Both the position numbers and the translations under genes were made by a program. This document shows, piece by piece, positions 11,421-23,329 of a stretch of DNA of 64,000 nucleotides. Where the stretch lies: the NCBI GenBank assembly GCA_958298945.1, contig OY282610.1, positions 39,439,667-39,503,666 on the forward strand, read 5' to 3'. Origin of the DNA: Atherix ibis. Lineage: Eukaryota; Arthropoda; Insecta; Diptera; Athericidae. The notes under the pieces are model-generated. The model saw only the letters and a list, made by a program, of their open reading frames with translations. It was not told the origin of the DNA and did no database searches. Every line of letters starts with the position of its first letter. Within the stretch, counting starts at the first letter, position 1.

Positions 11421-13960
11421 TTTTGATCGGCGATAAGCAAATATGATTTTTAGGAAATTTACCAGTAGAAAATTTCAAAACCAAACTTTTTAAGAAAGTC
11501 ATTTATGGCGAATACAATTTATGAAATTTTTTTATAGGAATAAATTATCAGAAAAATATTTTTCAGAAATTATTTTAAGGTTGAATAATTTTTGCAGCAA
11601 GAAAATATAGAAAAATATTTTTAAGGAAACATTTTCAAGTAAAATTGATTTTAAGATCATAAAAAAGATCGCCTTCTTAGGGCGAATATGATTTTTGGGA
11701 TTTTTATTAAGCAAAAATTATTTTTAAAAAAATTTAAGGAAATATTTTTAAGCGAACTGAATTTTTAAGATATTTTTGAAAAGGTAAATTATAAAAAAAA
11801 GAAATTTTAAGAAATTTTTTATGGCGAACTTTGGTTTTTAAGACATTTTTGCAGAAATAATTGAATAAAAATATTTTCAAGCTAATTTTTAAAGGTAAAC
11901 ATAATTTTTATAATTTTTTTGTTACGAAAAATTATTTAAAAAAATAATTTCAAGTTAATACTTTCAGGTAAACTGGAATTGAAAGATATTTTTGCAGCGA
12001 AAAATTATAAAAATAATTTTTTTGGCGAATTTTTAAGGCAAACATGAGTTTTGGAATTTCTTTTGCGGCGAAAAATTATTTAATAAAACAAATTTAAGGT
12101 AATATTTTTAGGCGAACTGGATTTTAAGGATAATCTTATTGCAAAAAATTGATAAAAGAATATTTTTTAGGAAACATTTTTAGGTGAAAGTGATTCTGAG
12201 AATGTTTTTAGGAGAAAACTTCACAACAAAACTTATTAAGAAATTTTTTTTAAGGCGAACGTGATTGTTGAGGAATTTTTACGGCAACGAAATATAAAAG
12301 AATATTTTTAAGGAAATATTTCTAGGCGAACGTGATTTTCAAAATATTTTTTGGTGGTAAAAATTGTAAAAACATAATTTTTAAGGCAAACGTACTTTTT
12401 GGAATTTTTTGCGGCGAAATTTTCAAAATATTTTTGTGATAAAAAATTGTAAAAACATAATTTTTAGGGTGAAGATAACTTTCGGAATTTTTGCGGTAAT
12501 AAATTATTCAACTAAACAAATTTAAGGTATAATTTTTAGGCGAACTGGATTTTAAGGATAATCTTATTGCAAAAAATTGATAAAAGCATATTTTTAAGGA
12601 AACATTTTTAGGTGAAAGTGATTTTGAGAATGTTTTTAGGAGAAAACTTCACAACAAAACTTATTAAGAAATATTTTTTAAGGCGAACGTGATTGTTGGA
12701 GAATTTTTACGGCAACGAAATATAAAAGAATATTTTTGAGGAAATATTTTTAGGCGAACGTGATTTTCAAAGTATTTTTGTGGTTAAAAATTGTAAAAAC
12801 ATAATTTTTAAGCCAAACATAATATTTGGAATTTTTTGCGGCGAAAAATTATTTAACAAAACTTTTTTTTTTTTTAGGCGAACTGGATTTTAAGGATAAT
12901 CTTATTGCAAAAAATTGATAAAAGCATATTTTTAAGGAAACATTTTTAGGTGAAAGTGATTTTGAGAATGTTTTTAGGAGAAAACTTCACAACAAAACTT
13001 ATTAAGAAATATTTTTTAAGGCGAACGTGATTGTTGGAGAATTTTTACGGCAACGAAATATAAAAGAATATTTTTGAGGAAATATTTTTAGGCGAACGTG
13101 ATTTTCAAAATATTTTTGTGGTAAAAAATTGTAAAAACATAATTTTTAAGGCAATATAATTTTTGAATTTTTTGCGGCGAAAAATTATTTAACAAAACTT
13201 TTTTTTTTTTAGGCGAACTGGATTTTAAGGATAATTTTGTAGCAAAAGGAATGATAAAAACATATTTTCAAGGAAACATTTTTAGGTGACAGTGATTTTG
13301 AGAATGTTTTTAGGAGAAAACTTCACAACATAACTTCTTAAAAAATATTTTTTAAGGCGAACGTGATTGTTGGGGAATTTTTACGGCAAAAATTTAAAAG
13401 AATATTTTTAGGTGAACGTGATTTTCAAAATATTTTTGTGATAAAAAATTGCAAAAACATAATTTACGGAATTTTTGCGGGGAAAAATTATTTAACAAAA
13501 TAATTTTATGTTAATATTTTTAGTCAAACTAAATTTTAATGACATTTTTGCGGCAATAAATTATAAAAACATTTTGAAGGAAAAATTTTTATGCAAAATT
13601 GATTTTCAGATCATAAAAACAGATCTCCTTTTTAAGGCGAATATGATTTTGGTATATTTTGATGGCAGAAAAATTACAAAAAAATATTTTCAAGGAAATT
13701 ATTTAGGCGAACTGGATTTTTTGAGGTAAAAAAATTCTAAAAAAAAATTTTTAAGAAATTTTTAAAATGCACATACAAATTTTACAATATTTTTTTAGGA
13801 ATAAATTTTTGAAGGAAATTTTTTAAGACGGACAAGAGTTTTAAGATATTTTACCACTAATATATTCAAAAACAAATAATTTTAATAGGAAATACTTTCA
13901 AGCAAAATTTATTTTTTAGGACATTTTCCAGATTTTTCCTTTTTAACAATGAATTCTCTT
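11421..13960. repeat. Satellite array D, A/T-rich, higher-order unit of about 335-430 bp
   Basis: The landmark ggataatcttattgcaaa recurs at about 12,128, 12,557 and 12,894, with a variant at 13,229, giving steps of 429, 337 and 335 bp. Within each unit, shorter blocks built on ggcgaacgtgattttt, tttttgcggcgaaaaatt and aggaaatatttttagg alternate, so the ancestral subunit is shorter. The shortening from about 430 to about 336 bp reflects loss of internal blocks. Edges at 11,421 and 13,960 are diverged. The short frames in it are not coding. Confidence 0.9.
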
Positions 13961-14699
13961 TAATAGAAAAAATATTGTTTTAACAGCGAATATTTGAAAG
14001 AAGTTACTTTTTTAACTGGCATTGTTTAAGAACTTTTAAAAAATATAAGATGCTCCAAGAAATATTATCAAACTATTTTTTTATCCTTGGAATCAAATGA
14101 TAAATCCTGCCAACCTCATACAATCAATAAATATAAATTTTAGCATCTTCCCAACAAAAAATGATAATTTATTGAAAAGTATCTACAACAAAAAAATTAA
14201 AAGAAAATATTATAAAAAAATATTAAAATTTAATGTAAAGCATTTCATTTGATTTGATTTTTTTTTTAATTTTTCATTAATTTTTTTTTTTTGTGGTATT
14301 CGCATCAAAGCTAATGGATATGATCATTAGCTCCGTGAAAGTTTATGGCAAACCCTTAGAGTAAAATTAAAGGATTTTATCTATGGTTATCTTTGGTTTT
14401 CTACAAAACACATTAAGCAAGGATAATAAATATCCCATTTCCTGTCAAAAGTGTCTAAGGTAACATCATTTGTATCCTGTCTTGTCATATCTTAAATTAA
14501 GTGCTTCTTGATAGTTTGTACATTTTAATTTTGAATAAATTTCTAAGCAGGATACGTTTTTCTTTTTCATTCGAAAAATAAGATAAAAAGGATATTTTCT
14601 TTATGGAAAAAATTTATTGCTAAGAGAAGATTTTTTTTTCTTCTGTGAATAGAAATATTTTTTTTTTTTTTAAATTCCTTAAATCATTCCTTCAACTCA
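13961..14699. other. A/T-rich spacer with T-runs
   Basis: No gene or repeat recognised. Homopolymer T runs occur at about 14,261-14,292 and 14,660-14,671. The spacer lies between satellite D and the truncated 5' edge of the Jockey-like LINE. Confidence 0.55.
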
Positions 14700-15395
14700 C
14701 AAACTGCCACCGAATACCTTCAGTCAATAGTTATTACCCTTCAATATAAATCCTTTACCTTTAACGTTGCATCTGTTTATTATCCTCCAAATAAAAAATT
14801 AACTCCCATACAATATTGATTCCTTCTTCAAATCAATTGGAAAATCCTTCATCGCGGGAGGAGATTATAATGCCAAGCACCCTAAATGGGGTTGCCGTGT
14901 TTCGAATCCCCGAGGAAAGATTCTCCAAGAACTCCTCTTCCATACCACTCTTGAGGTCCTATCTCCTCCCACGCCTCCATATTGGCCGACCAGTGCCAGA
15001 AACCTTCCCGATATTCTAGACTATTTCATAACCAAACCCATACATTCCATTAATACTTCCGTAGATACACTCCTTGACCTAAATTCCGACCATTCCCCTA
15101 TTCTCCTAACACTAGACACTTCTCCTTCCTTAAAATCCAATCCTGCCAAACTTGTAAATGGGAAAGTTGATTGGGACATTTTCAGAGAGAACTTAGACCA
15201 ACAGATTCATTTACAACAAAGCCTTAAGAACGTATAAGAAATAGACGATGCCGCAAACGACTTGACTGTTTGCATACAGAACTCAATCACTAACGCCCAC
15301 ATAACGCATAACAAACCAACCATACGAGAACATGACTATAATCGTCCGCAAAAAATTCGCAGCTTGATAAGCCAGAAACGTCGAGCCGGGGCCCA

Positions 15396-15875
15396 GTGGC
15401 AACGTTCAAGAAGAAAAAACTGAACCAACTACAACGAGAACTAAAACAAGAAATAATTAATTATACCAACGAACGATTTACTGAATACACAGAATCACTG
15501 ACAACTTATAAGTCACTCTGGACAGCTACCCGACGAATTCACAAATACAAAACAGCTACACACCCGCTCCGGAATACCGACGGAACCTGGGCAAAAACAG
15601 ATAAACAGAAAGCCGACATCTTCGGCAAACACTTAGAAAACATCTTTAAACCTCACGAAGATGTCCAAGACATTCTGCATGACGAACAAATATTCCGACA
15701 AATATCAACTCAGTTGCCCATAAGTCCACCTCCTAAGTTTTTCACTCCTTCCGAAGTTAAATTCACAATAGAACACCTTTCCAATAGAAAAGCCCCAGGA
15801 TATGACTTAATAACTTCAGAAATCCTGAAACAAATTCCCAAAAAAAACCCTCGTCCTTATAACCTATATTTATAA
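15396..15875 (+). pseudogene. LINE ORF2 segment, linker and reverse-transcriptase fingers
   Basis: This 159-codon stretch of the Jockey-like ORF2 is still open. It carries the basic linker after the endonuclease and then the start of the reverse transcriptase, with FTPSEVKFTIEHLSNRKAP and GYDLITSEIL near residues 125-147. The frame breaks at the A-run around 15,840-15,847, so the apparent end is a frameshift. The methionine start is accidental, because the true ORF2 begins upstream and is lost by 5' truncation. Confidence 0.85.
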
Positions 15876-15930
15876 TAGTATCCTCCGCACATCATTTTTT
15901 CCTTCCCTATGGAAGTTTTCCATAATTAAG

Positions 15931-16647
15931 ATGATCCCAAAACCCAATAAGCCCAAAAACCTTCCTACCTCATATAGACCTATAAGCCTCTTTCCCATGT
16001 TATCAAAAATCCTAGAAAAATTAATCCTAAAACGCCTTTATCCCATTTTTGAAACCGAGAGTGTCATTCCTCAGCATCAGTTTGGATTTCGACCTGAGCA
16101 TTCCACTATCCAGCAGTGTCATCGCGTAGTCGACTGCATAGCGTGTTCGCTAGAGCGAAAGGAATACTGCCCAGGCGTGTTTCTTGACATTTCGCATGAT
16201 TTCGACCGTGTATGGCACCCTGGATTGCTTTGGAAGTTGCAGCGAGTCCTACCCTCGAGTTATTTCCACATCCTTAAATCTTATCTCTCAGACCAATATT
16301 TTCAGGTAGCTGAAAATATGGGGTACTCTGACATGTATCCAATTTCCGCCGGTGTCCCTCAAGGAAGTATCCTAGGTCCTATTCTATATAACATTTATAC
16401 CCATGACATTCCTTGCCACAACAACATCCTAACCGCAACATATGCTGACGATACAGCCATCCTGACACATCACAAAGATCCTTCCACAGCCATTAGTATC
16501 CTACAGAACCATATCCACTCCTTAGAAACTTGGTTCAAAAGGTGGAGAGTGAAGGTAAATGAGCAAAAATCTGCTCATGTAACTTTCACACTCTGCCACA
16601 AAAAAATAGCGTACATTACCTTGGACTTATATTGGACAAACGGTTAA
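15931..16647 (+). pseudogene. LINE reverse transcriptase core (palm)
   Basis: A 238-codon open stretch with the canonical non-LTR reverse transcriptase blocks. They are YRPISLFPMLSKILEKLI near residues 16-33, QHQFGFRPEHSTIQQ near 48-62 and FLDISHDFDRVWH near 83-95 (first catalytic Asp, block A). AGVPQGSILGPILYN is near 139-153, and TYADDTAIL (the YADD catalytic pair) near 168-176. In block A the usual LDI.KAFD reads LDISHDFD, a change at the Ala before Phe-Asp. The frame is lost around 16,600-16,645, where the continuing protein is in another frame. The catalytic residues survive, but flanking breaks make the element non-functional. Confidence 0.9.
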
Positions 16648-17060
16648 CCTGGAACCTTCATACGAAAACTAAAAGACGTGAACTTAACGGACGATACAAA
16701 CAATTATAACGTCTCCTAGACAGTAAATCAAAACTTACAACAACAAGTAAACTATTACTATACAATACGGTTCTGAAACCAATATGGACATATGGTCTAG
16801 AACTTTGGGGTTCGACTAAGCATTCCAACTCCCTGCCTATCCAATCCCTACAATCCCGAATCCTTCGTAAAATTGTCAATGCCCCCTTTTATGTGCGAAA
16901 CACTCTTATCCACCGTGACCTAAATGTTCCATTTGTTCGTGAACTATGCATCTCCCGATATAAAAAATTCCATCCTAATCCCTTTGGAAGGGAACTTTTC
17001 ACTCCCACCCTTCCAGTATACACCCATCGACGTTTAAAACGGTGATGGCCGAGTGATTCT

Positions 17061-17929
17061 CTAAAATTATAAAATAAAATTACCCTGTTCTAAAGGTAAC
17101 ATCGATTAATCTTCGAATTTTATTTATGAATCCACGCATAGTAAGATTTTAAGGATATCCGCAGGAGTCTATATTAATGGAACCAGATCTGTAAGCTTTT
17201 CTGAATAGTTTGGATCGAGAGCTGTCTGCGAAGAGTCTTAAGGCAATGTCACGGAAGGATTAAGAGCTAACTGAAATTTTGGCATGGCACCATTGACTTC
17301 ATATGCATTTAATGGCGATCATCTAAGTGCGATCAGTGCAGAGTACTCCAAACTAGATGAATACCAAACAGAAGCTACCGTGATTTAGAGTAAACTGGTT
17401 TAGTGATTTTTGATTCAAATTATATAAAAAAAGGTTTCATTATTGGCCCAGTTTGAATATGCAAATATGATTCATTTATTAGTAAACGTGGCAATTTATC
17501 TTCCTTCAAAATCGTTGATCTTCTTTAAAGACAAACTCAGGCCTCTTAAAGACTACAGAAATAAACTACGAGGTGTGGCGAAGAACTGTTGTTTTTTTGC
17601 AACGATTTTATTTAATTTTTTCCTTATCAAAATTATTCCCTTCAGATTAGTTGCCTTGAGTAGCTATATATCGGTGGTGGATGTGTTGTTTACACCCTTC
17701 AACTGGAATTGACTTCAGCTATTACGTTTCATTTATTTAGATATTATCGTCAGCACTAGCATGATATCCTTTTTGATTATTGGGGAACAGGAATGAGTCA
17801 CGTGATTCTTTGGGAACCGGAAAAAGTTACGAAGACTGTGATTAGGTAAATAGAGGTGCAGGTAAGCCACAGGCATTCCTTTTTTCCTAAAAAATCCTGT
17901 AAAGCCACTTCGTCATGGTGAAGCTTTCA
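17061..17929. other. Spacer between the LINE and satellite E; one unrecognised 89-codon frame
   Basis: Just after the LINE coding end lies attataaaataaaatta, which may be its short A-rich tail. An 89-codon frame at 17,443-17,712 (forward) is hydrophobic in its second half and matches nothing I recognise. It is most likely chance or a transposon remnant. The rest shows no structure. Confidence 0.5.
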
Positions 17930-19690
17930 AATCTGATACAGAGAACCGCTTTCTTTGAGCGTTTTAAGGACCTTTTTATAAAAAAACATGGTTGATCATT
18001 TATATAAAAGACATAAATCCCCAGGAATTTCATCCTCTCATCAGTTTTTGATGTTGAAAGTCTTTCTGAGCCCAGTTCATCGTCTACTGCTTCTCGGAGT
18101 TGCAAAAATATTTTATTGCCTTTATAAAGTTAGCTCATTTTCAGACAATTACTCGTTGATAGAGGCAGTTATGTGACTGGAAAGGCGTTGTCGATGGAGC
18201 GTCTAAGTATGTGGAGATACCCCTGAGAATGGTTCACCTGTCACTGCCTCTTCACAGACAAATCCCCTTCAGAGGCAAATGGAGGTGGCCATGTGACAGG
18301 AGAGGTATTGTCGGTAGAACGTCTAAGTATTTGAAGATACCCCTGAGTAAGATTCACTTTTCACTGCCTCCCGGCCCTCTAAACAAGTCTTAGGCCCTTC
18401 AATCTGCCAAACAACAGCGAATCTCTTTTCAGACAAAACTAGTTAATGGAGATGGCTATGTGACAGGAGAGGCATTATCGGTGGAGTGTCTAAGTATCTG
18501 GATATACCCCTGAGTAAGATTCACCTTTTCCTACCTCCCAGATCTCTGAATAAGCTTTGTACCCCTTAACCCACCGAAAAATAGCAAATTCCTTTTAAGA
18601 CAGAACTTGTTAAAGGAGGTGACCATATGACAGGAGAGGCATTGTCGGTGGAGCATTTAAGTATCTGGAGATACCCCTGAGCAACGTTCACCTTTCACTG
18701 CCTTTTGGTCTTCTAAACAAGCCTAATGCCCCTTAAACCACAGAAAATAGCAAATTCCTTTTCAGACAAAACTTGTTAATAGAGCTGGCCATGTAACAGG
18801 AGAGGCATTGTCTGTAGAGCGTCTACTCATCTGGAGATACCCCTGAGTAAGATTCACCTTTTCCTACCTCCCAGATCTCTGAATAAGCTTTGTACCCCTT
18901 AACCCACCGAAAAATAGCAAATTCCTTTTTAGATAGAACTTGTTAAAGGAGGTGACCATATGACAGGAGAGGTTTTGTCGGTGGAGCGTCTATGTATCTG
19001 GAGATACCCCTGAGCAAGGTTCACCTTTCACTGCCTGCCGGCACTCTAAACAAGCCTTAGGCCCTTCAATCTGCCAAACAACAGCGAATCCCTTTTCAGA
19101 CAAAACTAGTTAATGGAGATGGCTATGTGACAGGAGAGGCACTATCGGTGGAGTGTCTAAGTATCTGAAGATACTCCTGAGTAAGATTTACCTTTTACTA
19201 TCGCCCAGTCCTCTAAATAAGCTTGATGCCCCTTAACCCACCGAAAAATAACAAATTCCTTTTTAGACAGAACCCGTTAAAAGAGGTGACCATATGACAG
19301 GAGAGGCATTGTCGGTGGAGCATTTAAGTATCTGGAGATACCCCTGAGCAACGTTCACCTTTCACTGCCTTTTGGTCTTCTAAACAAGCTTGATGCCCCT
19401 AAAACCACAGAAAATAGCAAATTCCTTTTCAGACAAAACTTTTTAATAGAGCTGGCCATGTAACAGGAGAGGCATTATCGGTAGAGCGTCCAACTGTTTA
19501 GAGATGCCGGCTCTAATGCGAAGAACCCTTTTTCTGAGTCTTTTGACTAGCTTCAACATTCCTCGATAAGAAAACCATTTTCTCAACAGTTTTTCATGTT
19601 GAAGACATCACTGAGCAAGTTTTGCCTTTTAGCGCTTCTTAGCCCTGCAGAAATGCTTAATGCCACCTGAAAAACCTATGCTATTGTGAA
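17930..19690. repeat. Satellite array E, 167-bp monomer in A-B-C-B order
   Basis: The marker gacaggagagg (or aacagg) recurs at 18,295, 18,462, 18,629, 18,795, 18,962, 19,129, 19,296 and 19,462, steps of 166-167 bp. A shorter first unit starts at 18,174. Variant words before the marker sort the monomers into A (gatggctatgt), B (gaggtgaccatat) and C (gagctggccatgta). Their order from 18,462 is A B C B A B C, a four-monomer higher-order unit of about 667 bp. Diverged monomers extend to about 17,930 and 19,690 (for example ttttgatgttgaaag versus tttcatgttgaagac). This array is richer in G+C than the others. Short frames inside are not genes. Confidence 0.94.
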
Positions 19691-19954
19691 CAAAATTAAG
19701 ATCAATAGACTGCGATGGGCTAGACACTGATGAGGAGTCCGTATAGTAGCTCCACTTATGGTCCCAGAAAACAAGGCAGGGCCTGCCTTCGGCGGAGCGA
19801 CGATATTAGCCAGGCTGCAAAATACGTACTGAGTGTGAGGAACTGGTAGGCGATACTATCAGCGGAGCGACGGAACCTATGTTAGAGTTCGTCAAGTCAG
19901 TAGGCCTGGACCGGACTTCCAGTTGTCTCGTAGTTGATGATGATGATGATGATG
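19691..19954 (+). pseudogene. LINE 3' end remnant with (GAT)n tail
   Basis: On the forward strand the pieces INRLRWARH, RRSDDISQAAKYVLSVRNW and AWTGLPVVS can be read across frame breaks. They are followed by a stop and by the microsatellite (GAT)n at 19,936-19,954. This is the typical C-terminal end of several LINE groups, where the last codons run straight into a short simple-repeat tail. Only the last ~80 codons remain, so it is 5'-truncated, and there are in-frame stops. I cannot assign the clade securely. Confidence 0.7.
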
Positions 19955-19964
19955 TTGATAGAGT

Positions 19965-20150
19965 GCCAAGCACCTTCTCATTGAGTGTGGCCTGTATGGG
20001 GATTTGCGTGACTTAGGTGCATGTGATATCGTTGTGAATGAGGAGGGTGTGGATGTGAGTGGTGTTTTGAGTGTGAAAGAGAAGTACGAATGCTTGAATA
20101 GATTTGCCGTGGCACTGTTTGAGAGGAGAATGAGAATGGTGCGTGAATGA
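19965..20150 (+). pseudogene. LINE ORF2 C-terminal fragment (61 codons, zinc-knuckle region)
   Basis: An open forward frame of 61 codons ends at TGA 20,148-20,150 and begins immediately after the (GAT)n tail of the preceding LINE. It starts AKHLLIECGLYGDLRDLG, the H-x4-C pattern found after the reverse transcriptase in R1/LOA/Jockey-type LINEs. It ends in an Arg/Met-rich tail (FERRMRMVRE). There is no start codon because the upstream part is missing. No stop interrupts it, so this end piece is young or lightly mutated. Confidence 0.75.
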
Positions 20151-20159
20151 GTGCGTGAA

Positions 20160-20665
20160 TGACACGCAGGGTGGCTACAACCGGGTGAAAGACCAAGGTC
20201 GATTCCGGTTGTACCTTCGGGTCTTGGCGAACCCGCGTACCTGAGCTGGCCTAGCGGTGCCTAGGAATTTACAAGATTCTTGACCATAGCTCAATGAGCG
20301 GAGTACAAACCAAAGTACTCTTAAAACAAAAATTGGTACCACAGGAATTGGGGTCCCCACAGTGGAATACACTGTACCCGATTGAGGTGAGGCGCCATTT
20401 GGCAGCAACGTGGTGGCTGTGGTTATGCCCATATCGCGGGTTTGGGCTCCGGACCGCAGGTGGGAGGTAACTGGCAAATTCCATCTTGCAATTATCTCGG
20501 GCACTGTCACCGCTAATGACAGTAGAGGCTTAGATAGTCCTCGCCACCAGCAGGTGGAGTGGTCGGCTTGTAACTGACTACTAACTGCTAACTGCCAGTA
20601 ATGGTGGTGCGTTGATTAAGCGTATCTCAATCCCTATAGTCGTAGGCGACTCGTGGTCTTGAGGT
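20160..20665 (+). repeat. Dispersed repeat R, copy 1
   Basis: About 500 bp of mixed-composition sequence, much less A/T-rich than its surroundings. The part from about 20,260 to 20,660 matches, in reverse complement, 51,020-51,420. Shared blocks include tacaag.ttc.tgaccatagct, gtactcttaaaaca.aaattggtacca and the region around ccctatag(g)tcgtaggcga. Part of it also matches 63,790-64,000 reversed. Here it directly follows a LINE C-terminus, so it may be that LINE's 3' untranslated region. The reverse-strand frames at 20,175-20,510 are probably accidental. Confidence 0.8.
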
Positions 20666-20689
20666 TTGGACAACCAGGTCACGTTAAAT

Positions 20690-22440
20690 AACAATTTCTA
20701 ACTGTTGATAAGTAATATTCCCCACAGGCTCTTCGTAACTTTTTCGTTAACCAAACTCGCGGATGCATCAAGCTTAATACAAAAGTTAGTGGCCCTTAAT
20801 TGCTCCAAATTTAGTTATTCCACTTCAGAAATACAAGTTCACTTATCATGCTCTATACACGTAGGGTCGAAAGGGTTGAAATTTATACTGCTCGTCTACA
20901 ATGTTACCAGATCTCTGTCAGTATAAAAAAAATACAGCCCAATTTATGAAAACTTTTTTTAAAATTTCTGATTTAGAAGAGAATTTCCCCTTTTAAGCAA
21001 AAAAAAAAACTCTTAATTTAAAAATTAAAATTACGAATATCAATAAAAAATTTCATTTCCCTTAAATTCCTTGCAATAAAACAGGATTCTTTTTAAGAAC
21101 TTTATTCTAAGAAAATTTAAGAAATTTTCTATACGCATTTTCCTAACGCAAAATAATCTTTGAAGCTATTGAAAAAGAAAGAAACAAAAAAATTATTAAA
21201 AAAAAAAAAAAAAAAAAACCAATAAACAAAAATTCTACCCGCAAAAGTAGATCAAACACGAAGCATAACAAAGGCTACAAAACGAGGACAAGAACAGTGG
21301 CGGCAGTAATGGGGGTGGGCTAGTTTATAACAGTGGCGTCGGACAATTCATCATCAATGTCTTGTCGTGGCAATTTTCTCGTTATCATCATGCTGGGGTG
21401 TTTTGACCTCGTAAAACCTAATAACAAAACAATCCCCTCCCCCCACTTTTTTTTTCTTTAAGCTTTACTATGAATTCTTTTCAATCTTCTTATTTATAAT
21501 AGTCTCTATGTTACACTTGCTCATTTCGTCTAATACTCGCACTTGTACTAGAAAGAATAGCTTTTTCCAATTGGAAAATGTTTTCTTTTTCAATGCAATT
21601 TTATTCTCCTTGAAGTGGTAATCGCAGCTATTTTTAGAATTGGAAATCCTTCAGTTACGATACCAGAGTACTTTGGCTGAATCCTTCCTTTTGTCTTGGT
21701 TTTAATATTATTTTTTGTTATTTCTTTTCTATCAGTGTTTTTTTTCTTCTCCAACTTTTACCGAGTATATTGTTGGACTTTATTCCATATGACACCTGCT
21801 GTTAGTGTAAATGTTGTAAGAAAAATACAAAAAAAAAAAAACAATTGATTCTTTTTAAATGGGAAAACTGTTCTTGGAATAATCTCTCTTCCCCCATCGA
21901 CTTTATTAAAAAAGAAGACTTTACGCCACAGTTGAGTTGAGTATAGACTGTCTCGGCATATGGTCTCGGCATTTCGTCTCGTCTATAGTCCATTTACGAA
22001 AATTGAATCTTTGAATTTTTCGCAATTTTCATATTAAATGAACCAGAAATCATACATAAAATCGTTTCTCCATTTTTTTATTTGCGTTTTAAATATTTCT
22101 TCTTCTTTTCCGATTCCTTTAACTGTTTCTGTTCAATTTTGTTAATAATATTCTTTTATGTCTTATTTTTCAAATTGATTTTTGCATAATTTCATCCCAA
22201 AATATACAATATATGAAAACTTATGAAAATTGTTTTCCTTCACTTTTATCCAAATAACCGATCGTATTGAATATTTTTATCGAAAATTGTATATTGCCAT
22301 TTTTTTTCCGGTAGTTTTATTCGATGTGTTTTTTTTTTATGGAAAAAGGACTTTTGAATAAAATTTTATTTTTATTACGACTAAAATGAATAAAATAGAA
22401 AAAAAAACGGTTTGATTATTGTGCACAAAAATACTTCCTT
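20690..22440. other. A/T-rich spacer with an A21 run
   Basis: No gene or transposon recognised. It contains an uninterrupted run of 21 A at 21,198-21,218 and several shorter homopolymers. The short frames at 20,705-20,926 and 21,802-21,993 have no recognisable similarity. Confidence 0.6.
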
Positions 22441-22458
22441 TTTCTTGAGATATTCCCC

Positions 22459-22524
22459 TTTAGAGTTGGTGTACCGCAGGGTAGTATTCTTAGGCCTAGT
22501 GTGTTCACACTTTGTGTGGTATAC
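22459..22524 (+). pseudogene. Isolated reverse-transcriptase motif (GVPQGSILRP)
   Basis: Twenty-two forward codons read RVGVPQGSILRPSVFTLCV, the conserved block of non-LTR reverse transcriptases that precedes the YADD motif, with the usual LGP altered to LRP. No further reverse-transcriptase sequence could be followed on either side. It is a tiny LINE fragment on the strand opposite to the LINE remnant next to it. Confidence 0.55.
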
Positions 22525-22589
22525 TTTTTAATTAGAATATCTTTTTTAAGATTAAATCTTAATAGCAGTTATGGACAACGATATGGTTT

Positions 22590-23320
22590 GTATATTAAGT
22601 CTCTGAGAGAAGAGCCTAAGGACATTCTGTAGCGCTGCCATAACTATGAGGCCAATTGGGCGAATTTATGTTAAGTGTGAGTTGCCTAACTTTTTGGATC
22701 TAAAAGTGTAACAATGGGAAAAGTCCTGTTTAAATACTGGATTAAGTGTCATGGAGGAATATGTTTTTCTACAAAAAAAGTTAGTTTCTTACTCAGAATT
22801 TTCGAATCGTTAGGAAGCAGACAGGTTATAAGGTGTTTGGCCAATGCGTTCAAAGAAATCTTCCATCATTGGTCCAGTTTGTTTGTCAAAGATTTTAATA
22901 TGGCATTTGGTCAGTCGATGTGATAAATTTGAAATTAAACAGTAATTATAGAACTCCTCCGCTATTGCCGAAGATATAACCAAAACGCAGGACCTACCTC
23001 ATTTTCTGAGAATATAAATGGAGTTTTTGTAAACTTTTCGTGTAGTATAGAATTGTGAGACGTTTGTTATATTTTGTGGAGTAGATTAGTTTGTTGTAGA
23101 AGTTTAAATAGAGGACTAGGGAATGGAGTTATTGGATCTAGGAGCTCCACAATGAAGGGAATCCTGCTCGAGAAGAAATTTTTGGTTATGTTGCATTCAT
23201 TAATAATATGGATGTAAGTGAAATGAGTGTTACAGAATTGGTATGAGGGATGATTGGTGTTAGTAAATGGGAAATTATGAGTTAGAACAGTCAAGATTCT
23301 AAGAAGCTTGCGCGCTATCT
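22590..23320 (-). pseudogene. Remnant of an RNase H-bearing LINE (C-terminal zinc-finger part), copy 1
   Basis: On the reverse strand, 23,294-23,067 reads LLRILTVLTHNF...PSYQFCNTHFTYIHIINEC and continues without a stop. This fits the end of I-type LINE proteins, a basic segment ending in LTH and then a C-x2-C...H-x4-C-like cluster, although the first Cys is replaced (SYQFC). DNA in this interval also matches 54,290-54,760 (for example agg.gttccacaat and gcgt.gaaagaaatcttcca). The C-terminal open stretch is 75 codons. The rest is degraded. Clade assignment is tentative. Confidence 0.6.
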
Positions 23321-23329
23321 ATTTCGGTA

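Larger units (their letters stand above)
14700..17060 (+). mobile_element. 5'-truncated, inactive Jockey-clade LINE
   Basis: Forward-strand pieces occur in the order of a LINE ORF2. The C-terminal half of an AP endonuclease spans about 14,730-15,120, with a GGDYNAKHPKWG-type motif near 14,850-14,885 and an SDHSP motif near 15,090. A linker follows to 15,400. The fingers region of the reverse transcriptase (KAPGYDLI near 15,790) and the palm motifs (AGVPQGSILGP near 16,350, YADDTAIL near 16,440) come next. The C-terminal region follows to about 17,045, with LTWNLHTK near 16,645. Stops and frameshifts occur near 15,235, 15,840-15,880, 16,600-16,645 and 16,708. The missing 5' half is the usual result of incomplete reverse transcription. 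I did not identify a target-site duplication. Confidence 0.92.

Noticed and set aside
17443..17712. 89-codon forward frame with a hydrophobic C-terminal half
   Set aside because: No recognisable domain and no partner exon. It sits between a LINE and a satellite. Kept only as part of a spacer description.
20175..20510. 111-codon and 71-codon reverse-strand frames of balanced composition
   Set aside because: They lie inside dispersed repeat R. The matching copy at 51 kb does not keep the frames, and no domain is recognisable.
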